Assembly: GCA_028281665.1 (NCBI GenBank)
Contig: JANQJK010000028.1
Coordinates: 1 to 64,000 of the forward strand
Length of the DNA: 64,000 bases
Direction of reading: 5' to 3'
Source of the DNA: Hyphococcus sp.
GTDB taxonomy: Bacteria; Pseudomonadota; Alphaproteobacteria; Caulobacterales; Parvularculaceae
The translations under genes were made by a program, and so were the position numbers. Each line of letters begins with the position of its first letter. Positions within the stretch are counted from its first letter, which is position 1. Under the pieces are notes generated by a model. That model was not told where the DNA came from, ran no database searches, and saw only the letters and a list, made by a program, of their open reading frames with translations. Shown piece by piece: positions 43,855 through 51,999 of the stretch.

Positions 43855-44275
43855 CGAAATCGAAGCGCTCAATGCGGCGCCCGTGAATGAGCTCAAAGCA
43901 CGATGGCGGCGACGGCATTGGCGGGAGCCGCCCGCAGGCCTGCCTCCGAAGCTCATGCGTGAGGCCTTCATTTACGCATTACAGAAAGACCGCTTCGGCG
44001 GCCTATCGGGGAAGGCCCGCCGACGCCTTGATGTGCTGGCGGCTAAGATTGACACCGATCCGAAGACGCCTGTGTGCGGCGACGGCGCGTTGCGTCCCGG
44101 CGCGCGGCTGGTTCGAGAATGGCGAGGGCAGCGGTTTGAAGTCGAAGTGCTTGAAAGCGGCTTCGGCATGAATGGCGAAACCTATTCAAGCCTTTCCGAA
44201 ATTGCACTTGTAATCACCGGGACCAAGTGGTCGGGGCCCCGATTCTTCGGCCTTAATAAGCGTTCAGCTAAATGA
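43790..44275 (+). CDS. DUF2924 family protein
   Basis: A protein of up to 161 residues. LADEIEALNAAPVNELKARW and the later LRPGARLVREWRGQRFEVEV are typical of DUF2924, whose members are nearly always paired with a large serine recombinase. The stop overlaps the recombinase ATG (ATGA), so the two are co-translated. Several ATGs (43790, 43796, 43814, 43841) could start it and none has a clear ribosome site. Probably an accessory or directionality factor for the recombinase; that role is inferred from linkage. Confidence 0.87.
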   Translation: MSMRLDQPMDGKTKNHAMDLADEIEALNAAPVNELKARWRRRHWREPPAGLPPKLMREAFIYALQKDRFGGLSGKARRRLDVLAAKIDTDPKTPVCGDGALRPGARLVREWRGQRFEVEVLESGFGMNGETYSSLSEIALVITGTKWSGPRFFGLNKRSAK

Positions 44276-45768
44276 CTAAAAAAACCATCCGATGCGCCAT
44301 CTACACGCGGAAGTCTGCGGAAGAGGGATTGGAACAAGAATATAACTCTCTTGACGCCTGCCGCTCCTACATTGAAAGCCAGAAAGCTGAAGGCTGGGTG
44401 GTGTATCCCGGCGCTTTCGATGATGGCGGCATATCTGGCGGGACCATGGAACGACCAGCACTTAAGAAACTGCTGGCGTTGATCGAGGCGGGTAAGGTCC
44501 AGGTCATTGTTGTTTACAAGATTGATCGACTGACGCGGTCCCTGCCCGATTTCGCTCGCATTGTCGAAATCCTCGACAAGCAGAATGCATCCTTTGTGTC
44601 GGTCACTCAGCAGTTCAACACGACGACATCCATGGGCCGTTTGACGCTGAATGTACTTTTGTCCTTCGCCCAGTTCGAGCGCGAAGTGACGTCGGAGCGC
44701 ATTCGCGACAAGATTGCTGCCTCCAAGAAAAAAGGCATTTGGATGGGCGGCTATCCGCCCCTAGGCTACGACATCAACAATCGTAGGCTCGTTCCGAACA
44801 GGTCTGAAGCCCGCACCGTCAATCGCATCTTTGAAATCGCTCTTGAAACGTCTTCCCTGACCGATCTCGAACGAAGACTGGCTAAAGAAGGTATTCGCGC
44901 AAAAGCCTGGCGCAGCCAGAACGGGCGAAAGTGTGGCGGAGGACCGCTCACCCGGAGCGCTTTGGGACGCATACTGCGCAATCCGGTTTACATCGGAAAG
45001 ATCCGTCACGGTGAGAAAGAATACGACGGCGAACAATCCGCAATTATCGATAATGAGCTTTGGACCGGCGTCCAATCAGCGCTCGATGGACGCGCTCATG
45101 AACGAGAGGCAAAGGTCAACACGACTTTTGAGGCGCCTCTTCGCAATCTCGTCTTCGATGATCGCGGCAATCGCATGGTCGCTACCTATGTCAAAAAGAA
45201 GAACCGCATCTCCTATCGCTACTACGCCAGCGCCCCAGCCATTCGTGGGCAAAAGGCAGGAACAATATCCCGCATCAACGCAGCCTGGCTTGAGAACAAG
45301 ATTGAGAAAACCATTGAAGAACCGGATGCGATCGATCGCATCCGGCGGATCGAGCTCCGCCCCCGCGAAATTATTGTCGAGACGCGCAAGCCCAGCGGCG
45401 AGAGAGACCAAATCCGCATTCCGGCCACGCTCGAGACACCAAAACAGTCAAGAAAAGTCTTCGCCTCTGGCGGGCGCCGTCATCACAACGAAGGGCTGAT
45501 CAAGGCAGCAGCGCAAGCCTATGGCTGGCGCAAGGCGCTCGAGGCCGGCGCTTATGCGACGGTCAAAGACCTCGCTAAAGAAAAGCAGCTCTCCGAACGC
45601 TATGTCTGGAAGATCCTACGGCTTGCATACCTATCGCCCGCCATTGTCGAAGCGATCCTCGATGGGCGGCAACCGCCCGCCCTCAGTCTCAGGCAAATCA
45701 ACGAGACCCAATTGTCTCCCGATTGGCGTTTGCAATCCCACGCGCTCGGGTTCGATGTTGCACTCTAA
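44272..45768 (+). CDS. Large serine recombinase
   Basis: A 498-residue site-specific recombinase. The resolvase catalytic domain starts RCAIYTRKSAEEG with nucleophile Ser15, and continues with KIDRLTRSLPDF and LLSFAQFEREVTSERIRDKI. A recombinase domain (MGGYPPLGYD) and a zinc-beta-ribbon-like region follow, though its Cys residues are largely missing. An extended C-terminal tail contains a helix-turn-helix-like LAKEKQLSERYVWKILRLAY. It is coupled to DUF2924. It could have integrated the phage-derived module to its left. Its attachment sites were not found. Confidence 0.93.
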   Translation: MTKKTIRCAIYTRKSAEEGLEQEYNSLDACRSYIESQKAEGWVVYPGAFDDGGISGGTMERPALKKLLALIEAGKVQVIVVYKIDRLTRSLPDFARIVEILDKQNASFVSVTQQFNTTTSMGRLTLNVLLSFAQFEREVTSERIRDKIAASKKKGIWMGGYPPLGYDINNRRLVPNRSEARTVNRIFEIALETSSLTDLERRLAKEGIRAKAWRSQNGRKCGGGPLTRSALGRILRNPVYIGKIRHGEKEYDGEQSAIIDNELWTGVQSALDGRAHEREAKVNTTFEAPLRNLVFDDRGNRMVATYVKKKNRISYRYYASAPAIRGQKAGTISRINAAWLENKIEKTIEEPDAIDRIRRIELRPREIIVETRKPSGERDQIRIPATLETPKQSRKVFASGGRRHHNEGLIKAAAQAYGWRKALEAGAYATVKDLAKEKQLSERYVWKILRLAYLSPAIVEAILDGRQPPALSLRQINETQLSPDWRLQSHALGFDVAL

Positions 45769-45942
45769 ACCGTCTCTCAGCGCCTAACTGAACCACTCAA
45801 ATACATGCAGAGACTCTCGGTCAGGGCGACCGTCTGGGCGACACGGAGAGACTCGTTCATCCGCATCTGCCACCCGTAACGCATTGAAATTACCCGGCAC
45901 CTATGATCGCGCTTTGGAACACGTATATTTGGTCAGAGCGGC

Positions 45943-45961
45943 TGGCGGACAGGGTGGGATT
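45943..45961. repeat. attL: distal 19-bp copy of the tRNA-Ser 3' end
   Basis: TGGCGGACAGGGTGGGATT is identical to 55319-55337, the 3' end of the tRNA-Ser gene including its CCA. Bases on both sides differ from the tRNA copy, so this marks the far boundary of the integrated element. Confidence 0.9.
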
Positions 45962-46102
45962 GGGAAAGTATAGTTAATTCAGTCATATATTGAGACTAAC
46001 TCTTGAAATTCTGTTCACTGATTTCCAATAGATATTTTGTAGATTGACTAACAATTGGCAAGCAAAGAGCGTCCAGAAATTGAATCGCTATGAGTATTTG
46101 AG

Positions 46103-46591
46103 ATGATCGAGGACAAGGAAATTGCCAACGAAATTCGACGGATTAGAAAATTTCATACTGCGTTGTGGGAGCGCGCAGAACAGTTAGGTATTGACCTAGG
46201 GGAACTTTTTGGAAGCCCGGCTACTTATGACGCGCCTAACGCTATTCAGGAACATGTTCGCGCATTAATTCCTGATGCAGAGTTAGGGCACAAAGTACGA
46301 TCTTCAGAAAATACGACAAACGAACAACGCCGTGCTAACGCAGAACACAGGCGACACTTGATCGTGTCCACAACCGACAAGATCCTCAAAGACTTAGAGG
46401 CGAAAGCGGAAGCCAAAGGGCGGACCAAACACGGGTTAAAAAGTTTGGCGTTTCGTTTGGCAAGCTCGGCAATAAACAGGCAGAAAAGTGCGATGGGTCG
46501 ACCCGCGCACGAACAGGAATCACCGGACTCAGTAAAGAAGATATATTATCGTTCAAAACGCAACCATCAAAAGGAAATCAACCAGGAGTAA
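46103..46591 (+). CDS. Hypothetical element protein
   Basis: A 162-residue charged, mostly helical protein of no recognised family. KILKDLEAKAEAKGRTKHGL suggests a coiled or DNA-associated helix and the C-terminus is strongly basic. It is the first gene inside the left attachment site and is followed six bases later by another unknown gene, so both are likely part of an early unit with the primase-like gene. No ribosome site is obvious before the ATG. Confidence 0.6.
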   Translation: MIEDKEIANEIRRIRKFHTALWERAEQLGIDLGELFGSPATYDAPNAIQEHVRALIPDAELGHKVRSSENTTNEQRRANAEHRRHLIVSTTDKILKDLEAKAEAKGRTKHGLKSLAFRLASSAINRQKSAMGRPAHEQESPDSVKKIYYRSKRNHQKEINQE

Positions 46592-46596
46592 CAATT

Positions 46597-46971
46597 ATGG
46601 AACTATCTGACTACGCAGAAATTTCAGACGGCGAGTTTCGTTATCATGTACGTGATGACGTAGACCCAGAAAAATTTGCTGACTGGATCCAACTCACCGC
46701 CCATCGAGAGGTTAGCCGGATTAGCCGACTTCGAGCGCTCGCAGTTGAACTCGCCAAGAAGTCAAAGGAAACAGCATTGCGCATTGCCCGACTACATGAC
46801 CACAAAGGCTTATTAACAGTAATTTGGGCCGAAGAGCCCAGAGGCGATGACACATGGGAAGTTGAAAAGCTGTGGTCTGAATTGGGTGAGACCCACGAGA
46901 ATGTCGGACATTATGTTCCCAAATTCAACAAAGGCGAAGATTTCGGCAGTTGGGACGTCACGGGCAAATAG
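46597..46971 (+). CDS. Hypothetical element protein
   Basis: A 124-residue soluble protein with no recognised domain. AVELAKKSKETALRIARLHD is a likely amphipathic helix and the C-terminal half is acidic. AGGAG lies upstream of the ATG. Its TAG stop is the first part of the 20-bp box at 46969, so the box overlaps the end of this gene. Position suggests a role in replication or regulation of the element. Confidence 0.6.
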   Translation: MELSDYAEISDGEFRYHVRDDVDPEKFADWIQLTAHREVSRISRLRALAVELAKKSKETALRIARLHDHKGLLTVIWAEEPRGDDTWEVEKLWSELGETHENVGHYVPKFNKGEDFGSWDVTGK

Positions 46972-46988
46972 GACCGTACCCCCACCAA
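46969..46988 (+). repeat. 20-bp box, copy 1
   Basis: TAGGACCGTACCCCCACCAA, identical to 49977-49996. It lies 15 bases upstream of the primase-like ATG. The other copy precedes the capsid gene, so a shared regulatory or recombination signal is likely. Confidence 0.75.
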
Positions 46989-47003
46989 GTTTTCCTTTAA
47001 GCC

Positions 47004-48893
47004 ATGCAAATTCGGGCTTGCTGTTTTTGGAGCGGCCCGTTGCGTTTCACATTTTTTCAATCACCACTCGACCGATCCGCATCAACCCATACCACAACGT
47101 GGCCGGACTTATGCGCTTGGATCGAGAAACCGCCAGAGTTTCGATCTAAACCGGAATGTCCGATGATCAAGCTGGGGGTGTTTGGCAACACGCCCAGCGA
47201 CAAAGGAATGATGCGCCATGATGCAAATTTAATCGCAATTACTGGCATCGAAGCTGATTACGACGGCGAGATCGTGTCTGTCGACGAAGCCGCTGAGAAA
47301 CTCCGCACCGCTGGCGTTCGTTGCCTGATCTACACTAGCGCCTCGCATCATCCAGATAAGCCGCGGTGGCGCGTTTTTATGCCCCTGACTGTCGAGTATC
47401 TGCCGCAGTATCGTAAGGGTTTTCTGGACTATCTGAACGCGACGCTGGGTGGTGTGATCGCGCGTGAATCGTGGGCACTCAGTCAAGCGTATTTCTGCGG
47501 CCGCGTGGCCGGTGTTCAGTATGAAACACGCGTTCTGGAAGGAAAGTGCATCGACGAACTCGCCGAGCCTGTCGCGTCTCCCATCGTACCCAAGGACGTT
47601 GATGAATTACCCGAATGGCGACACGTCGATATCAATAACCTTCCTATCTCTGATGACACAAAGTCACTTATTCGCGATGGAGCCGACAAGGGCGAACGGT
47701 CTGAAGCACTAATGACGGCAGCGAATGCCCTTGCAGCCGCCCGTGTTAAACGAGACGACATACTCTGTGTCCTGTCCGACCCGTCATACGCTATCAGCGC
47801 CAAAGCTTTGGAAGGGCGTCAACAGACCGCAGCGATGCGGTGGTTGGCAAGGCACACAGTTCGCAAAGCCCTGGAACGTCATCCACCGCCAGACGTATTT
47901 TTCGCCGAACCTATTGCTCCGGGAGTGGCACAAACGTCTCGAAAACTGTTGGCATCCGCTGGCGAACTGATCGCGCGAAATGAACCAATCGAGTATCAGA
48001 TTGATGGCGTCCTTGAACGCGGCGTTCTCGGTATGGTTTTTGGCGACCCAGGCGGCGGTAAAAGCTACGCAATGATCGACTGGGCCTGTTCGATCGCAAC
48101 AGGCACGCCTTGGACCGACCGATCTGTTTCGAATGGGGCGGTTGTCTACGTCGCCGGGGAGGGATTCGGAGGTTTGAATCGCCGCCTACGTGCATGGTCA
48201 CAGCACCGAAACGTATCTCTCAATGAAGCCCCGCTTCACGTCACCCAAAGAGCGGTAAATTTTGGCGATGCTCAAGCACTCGGCGAGCTAGTCGGCGAGA
48301 TAACCACCCTACCCGATAAACCCAGCCTCATCGTGGTTGATACGTTGGCGCGAGCAACGCCCGGAATGGATGAAAATTCGGCTAAGGAAGTCAGCGCATT
48401 CATCGCCGCCTGTGATCGATTGCGAGAACTGTTCGACTGCACCGTTTTGATCGTACATCACAGTGGCCACGGCGATAAAGCACGCGCGAAGGGCTCAATA
48501 GCCCTGAAAGGTGCGGTTGATTTCGAAGCACGAGTAGCAATCGGAAAACAGTCCGGAACACTCGTGATCGAATGCACAAAGATGAAGGACGGCGATCCGT
48601 TCGAACCAATCTATCTAAAATTCGAAACCGTAGCGCTTATTCCGGTAGGCGATTTCGCCGTGGAACGGTCATCGGTACTGGTCAAGACTGACAAGCCGGT
48701 TCAAACACAAGCAGTTTCGAAGGCAGACTTGTTGTTATCGAAGATCGTTGGCAGTGGGATCGAGAATAAGGATGAAGTCCACAGACAATTTCTTGCGGAA
48801 TATGAAGGATCGGACGAAGCGAAACGGTCGGCCTGGAGGCGAGCAAGTAACAAGGCAGGTCACTGGTCGGTCTCGGTCGACGACCGGTCATGA
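47004..48893 (+). CDS. Primase/RepA-like replicative ATPase
   Basis: A 629-residue protein with an N-terminal primase-like region (about 10-200, with CLIYTSASHHPDKPRWRVFM) and a RecA-fold ATPase of the RepA/AAA_25 type. Walker A is GDPGGGKSYAMIDWA, Walker B SLIVVDTLARATPG, and the following motif is VLIVHHSGHGDKARAKGSIA. It would unwind and prime the element's origin. The ATG at 47004 is chosen because the primase-like region starts close to it; a start at 47163 would truncate that region. No separate origin was located, though the 20-bp box lies just upstream. Confidence 0.87.
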   Translation: MQIRACCFWSGPLRFTFFQSPLDRSASTHTTTWPDLCAWIEKPPEFRSKPECPMIKLGVFGNTPSDKGMMRHDANLIAITGIEADYDGEIVSVDEAAEKLRTAGVRCLIYTSASHHPDKPRWRVFMPLTVEYLPQYRKGFLDYLNATLGGVIARESWALSQAYFCGRVAGVQYETRVLEGKCIDELAEPVASPIVPKDVDELPEWRHVDINNLPISDDTKSLIRDGADKGERSEALMTAANALAAARVKRDDILCVLSDPSYAISAKALEGRQQTAAMRWLARHTVRKALERHPPPDVFFAEPIAPGVAQTSRKLLASAGELIARNEPIEYQIDGVLERGVLGMVFGDPGGGKSYAMIDWACSIATGTPWTDRSVSNGAVVYVAGEGFGGLNRRLRAWSQHRNVSLNEAPLHVTQRAVNFGDAQALGELVGEITTLPDKPSLIVVDTLARATPGMDENSAKEVSAFIAACDRLRELFDCTVLIVHHSGHGDKARAKGSIALKGAVDFEARVAIGKQSGTLVIECTKMKDGDPFEPIYLKFETVALIPVGDFAVERSSVLVKTDKPVQTQAVSKADLLLSKIVGSGIENKDEVHRQFLAEYEGSDEAKRSAWRRASNKAGHWSVSVDDRS

Positions 48894-48983
48894 CCACGAG
48901 CCAGTCAAAACGGTTTCTGGTCGGTCGTGGTCCCCTGCCTATAAAAGGCAGGGACCGACCGCCAACCGATGACCCCGTTATTC

Positions 48984-49832
48984 TTATTCGCGTGGTTTTA
49001 TTCCGTCAAAAAGCGCATTCATTTCGCGTCTGGCTGCAATGAGCATCATATCGGCGTATCCCAAGCAGATCATGATGCCGTGTTCTTCACGGTGGTCGTG
49101 AAGGCCCCGGCCCGAAACGCTTTGTTCCATATTATAAAATGAATATGGCAGCGTGTGGACGTGGTTTGACAAGATAATATTCATTCTTCGCCAGATGTTT
49201 TTTTCCATTCCTGTATCTTCGGCAATTTCCTCCAAGCTTTTAAGGTATGCTTCGCGGCCTTTAAGTAGGGACTTTTGACGCTTGCCTTTCAGACCTGAAA
49301 AGAAAGCATTTTCCCGAAGCCTTTTGCGAAGCTTATCAGCTTGGTCGTCAAACGGCTTAAGAATTTCTTCTTCGGATGTACGTTCGGCCGCAATGCGACG
49401 CCTGGTAACGCAGTCATGCAAATTGAAGATGTTCCAACGACTTCTCCACTCGCTTTCCTCACATTGTTCGACACAAAGATAATGCAGCGCTAACCGAGTC
49501 TCGACCAACGAACGAACGAGGATTGCAATAGAGCGATAGTCCCAGTGGTCAATTAATTGATCTGACCAAATGCTTTTCGGAAGAAGCATCGCAATCGACA
49601 TGCCGCGGGTGCACATAGTCGTGAAGAGCGCCGACGAGTAAAAGTGTTGGGTCGTTGGGCTCGGAATTCCGCTTAGCTCTTTCGATAAAGATACGGAATC
49701 AAACAGTGACGAGCCGTAAGCAGTAATCGCTTCGTGATAAGCTTCACTCGGCTTTGATATTGGTAAGCCGATCTTATCCGACAGTGACTTGCGCGACCGC
49801 CTCTGCCGCAACTTCTTACTTACTTTACTCAT
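48984..49832 (-). CDS. Reverse-oriented hypothetical cargo protein
   Basis: A 282-residue helical protein transcribed against all other genes of the element. The region HWDYRSIAILVRSLVETRLA followed by LHYLCVE resembles DUF5677-type proteins, but the assignment is weak. The N-terminus is very basic (SKKLRQRRSRKSLSDK). It sits between the replication and capsid modules, inside the interval bounded by the two 20-bp boxes. A separately transcribed gene at such a place in phage satellites often encodes an accessory or anti-phage function. No function is shown here. Confidence 0.65.
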   Translation of the reverse strand: MSKVSKKLRQRRSRKSLSDKIGLPISKPSEAYHEAITAYGSSLFDSVSLSKELSGIPSPTTQHFYSSALFTTMCTRGMSIAMLLPKSIWSDQLIDHWDYRSIAILVRSLVETRLALHYLCVEQCEESEWRSRWNIFNLHDCVTRRRIAAERTSEEEILKPFDDQADKLRKRLRENAFFSGLKGKRQKSLLKGREAYLKSLEEIAEDTGMEKNIWRRMNIILSNHVHTLPYSFYNMEQSVSGRGLHDHREEHGIMICLGYADMMLIAARREMNALFDGIKPRE

Positions 49833-49976
49833 CAACTTTTGCCGATCATGAATGCGGGGTTTTTTGCTAACCTGAGTCGGCGAAACCGGCTGCCAAGCAA
49901 AATTTTTTCGCGCGCAGGTTGTAAGAACAAAAATAGAACATTATTTGTTTTCAATAGCTTAGATATTACCTGAAAC

Positions 49977-49996
49977 TAGGACCGTACCCCCACCAA
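49977..49996 (+). repeat. 20-bp box, copy 2
   Basis: Perfect second copy of TAGGACCGTACCCCCACCAA, ending 71 bases before the capsid ATG, in a region with no coding overlap. Confidence 0.75.
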
Positions 49997-50067
49997 ATCA
50001 ATCTCATTCTGACGTTTCCTTGGCCGCGACAGCCGCAATCCCGCGGCAAACACCAAGGAATACAACG

Positions 50068-51333
50068 ATGAAGATTCACGACTTACAGGAGCGGCGGACA
50101 AAGCTTGTCGCGGAATGCCGTTCACTTATCTCCGCCTCTCATGACGCGGGCAAGATCGATCTGGACGACGAAGCCCGCAAAAAATTCGACGCCAACGAAG
50201 CGGAAATTCGAAAACTGGACGAACAAATCGCCCGCGAATCCCGCCTCGCTGAAATGGAACGACAATCCGAAGCAGCCGAAACTCTGAACGGTGGGACGCC
50301 TGACTTCGATCGCGAATGTCGTGCCCCCGGATTGTTCCTGGACGCTATCGCCGCATCCGCCGGCATTGCCGGCCGTGACACAGGCCGCGTTCTGGAAGTC
50401 TCCGCAGAACTACAGAAACGGACAGGACGAACCGCTCAAGGCGTGATGATCCCTGAATCGATTTTCCGTCAGCAGGAACAACGTGTCGTGCTTTCGTCGA
50501 CTACCGGTGCCGGCGCAATCGGAACAGAACACAAGGCGGATCAATTGATCGATCCGCTTCGGGCCGCTTCCGTCGTCAACGCTCTTGGCGCAACCACCCT
50601 GTCCGGTCTTGTTGGCAATTGTTCAATCCCCGCGATCGACACGGGCTTCACCGCGGCGTGGATCGCGGAAAACGGGGCATTGTCCGCTGACGACTGGGAC
50701 ATTAACGCACGAACCCTTAGCTCGAAGCATGTCGGTGCATTGACCGAGTTCAGCCGGAACATGGTCCTACAATCTGACCCGTCTGTGGATGCCATGGCGA
50801 CCCGTGACGGCGCTCGCGCCCTTGCTTCGGCTCTGGACGCCGCGGCGCTTGTCGGTGGCGGCTCGAACGAACCGTCCGGTATCTTGGACACCATCACGCC
50901 CGGAACGTTCGCGACGCCGACTTGGTCGGAAGGTCTCGAACTGATTTCATCCATCGCAACCGCGAACGCCCTGACTGGACGTCTCGGCTGGGCCGGCCAT
51001 CCGCAGGTGACAAAGAAACTTCGTTCAACCGTCCGCGTTGGTTCGACGGACTCGCGTTTCATCATGGAAGATCCGAACTCGCTTTATGGTTTTCCTTATT
51101 TCGACACAACGGCTCTCGTCGGCGGCGGTTCACCCGCGGACCGTGCGATCGTCTTCGGCGACTTTTCATCGCTCGTGATTGGAACTTGGTCCGGCGTCGA
51201 TATCCTCGCCAACCCTTACGAAAGCACCGCGTATTCCAAAGGGAATATTCAGGTCCGTGCACTGATGAGCGCCGACATTGTCATCCGCCACAACGAATCC
51301 TTCGCCGGCGCAAACGACATGAACACCGCCTGA
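50068..51333 (+). CDS. HK97-type major capsid protein
   Basis: A 421-residue capsid subunit. Residues 1-75 form a charged coiled-coil delta/scaffold region (LQERRTKLVAECRSLI, KLDEQIARESRLAEMERQ) normally removed by the prohead protease. The HK97 fold follows: AELQKRTGRTAQGVMIPESI, STTGAGAIGTEHKADQLIDP, GWAGHPQVTKKLRSTV and the C-terminal IVIRHNESFAG. AAGGA lies eight bases before the ATG; the frame extends upstream to a TTG at 50020, which is unlikely. Order capsid-protease-portal is the reverse of the common portal-protease-capsid order. Confidence 0.92.
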   Translation: MKIHDLQERRTKLVAECRSLISASHDAGKIDLDDEARKKFDANEAEIRKLDEQIARESRLAEMERQSEAAETLNGGTPDFDRECRAPGLFLDAIAASAGIAGRDTGRVLEVSAELQKRTGRTAQGVMIPESIFRQQEQRVVLSSTTGAGAIGTEHKADQLIDPLRAASVVNALGATTLSGLVGNCSIPAIDTGFTAAWIAENGALSADDWDINARTLSSKHVGALTEFSRNMVLQSDPSVDAMATRDGARALASALDAAALVGGGSNEPSGILDTITPGTFATPTWSEGLELISSIATANALTGRLGWAGHPQVTKKLRSTVRVGSTDSRFIMEDPNSLYGFPYFDTTALVGGGSPADRAIVFGDFSSLVIGTWSGVDILANPYESTAYSKGNIQVRALMSADIVIRHNESFAGANDMNTA

Positions 51334-51341
51334 TAATCAAT

Positions 51342-51365
51342 CGCCGGGGTTTTTCCTACCCGGCG
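51342..51365 (+). terminator. Hairpin after the capsid gene
   Basis: CGCCGGG (51342-51348) pairs with CCCGGCG (51359-51365) across a T-rich loop, starting 8 bases after the capsid stop. It lacks a following T tract, so it may be an attenuator or RNA-stability hairpin rather than a full terminator. Confidence 0.45.
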
Positions 51366-51391
51366 TAGCGCGCGCCCCTTGGTCGCGAGCC

Positions 51392-51457
51392 GGGCGGCGA
51401 TGTTGTGGGTGTTTTCGCTTTCTCCACCTGCGTTACGGACGTCGCCGCCCGCTTTTT
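51392..51457 (+). terminator. Possible rho-independent terminator/attenuator
   Basis: GGGCGGCGA (51392-51400) pairs with TCGCCGCCC (51442-51450), and seven T residues follow. The loop of 41 nt is long. It would lower protease and portal expression relative to capsid. Confidence 0.4.
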
Positions 51458-51471
51458 TTGAGGATGATTAA

Positions 51472-51999
51472 ATGAGAGACATAGAACGACGTTCAGCGGA
51501 ATTAGAAATCCGCGCCAGCGGGAGACGGCTGGAAGGTTATGCAGCAATTTTTGGCGTTCGCGCAAAGATCGCTGATTTTGAAGAAGAGATACGAAGCGGC
51601 GCATTCGCCGCGTCATTGGCGGACGGTGACAAGCTTGCCCTTGTAGATCACGACCCGACAAAAGTTCTGGGTCGAACCCGAAACAGTTCGCTTCGGCTTT
51701 CGGAAGACAGTCGCGGCTTACACTTCGCCGTCGATCTCCCAAAGACTTCCCTTGCGAATGACATCCTGGCCCTTGCCGAATCTGACAGTCTTGGCGGCGC
51801 ATCGTTCGGATTTATCGCAAAACGCGACACCTGGACGGGTACGCTGCGGACGCTTCATGAAATTGATCTGCGTGAAGTCAGCATCGTATCCGCATGGCCC
51901 GCATACCCGGAAACGACGGTCAGCGCCCGATCGCTGCAAGCGGTCGATCGATCGATTTATCAACGACGCCTGTCACTTATTGAATTGGGGGCGCTGTGA
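51472..51999 (+). CDS. HK97 family prohead protease
   Basis: A 175-residue maturation protease. GRRLEGYAAIFGVRAKI opens the fold. The probable catalytic His lies in ALVDHDPTKVLGRT and the Ser in SLGGASFGFIAKRD, and the chain closes with REVSIVSAWPAYPET. It would cleave the capsid N-terminal region during shell maturation. GAGG lies upstream of the ATG. Its stop overlaps the portal start as TGATG. Confidence 0.92.
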   Translation: MRDIERRSAELEIRASGRRLEGYAAIFGVRAKIADFEEEIRSGAFAASLADGDKLALVDHDPTKVLGRTRNSSLRLSEDSRGLHFAVDLPKTSLANDILALAESDSLGGASFGFIAKRDTWTGTLRTLHEIDLREVSIVSAWPAYPETTVSARSLQAVDRSIYQRRLSLIELGAL

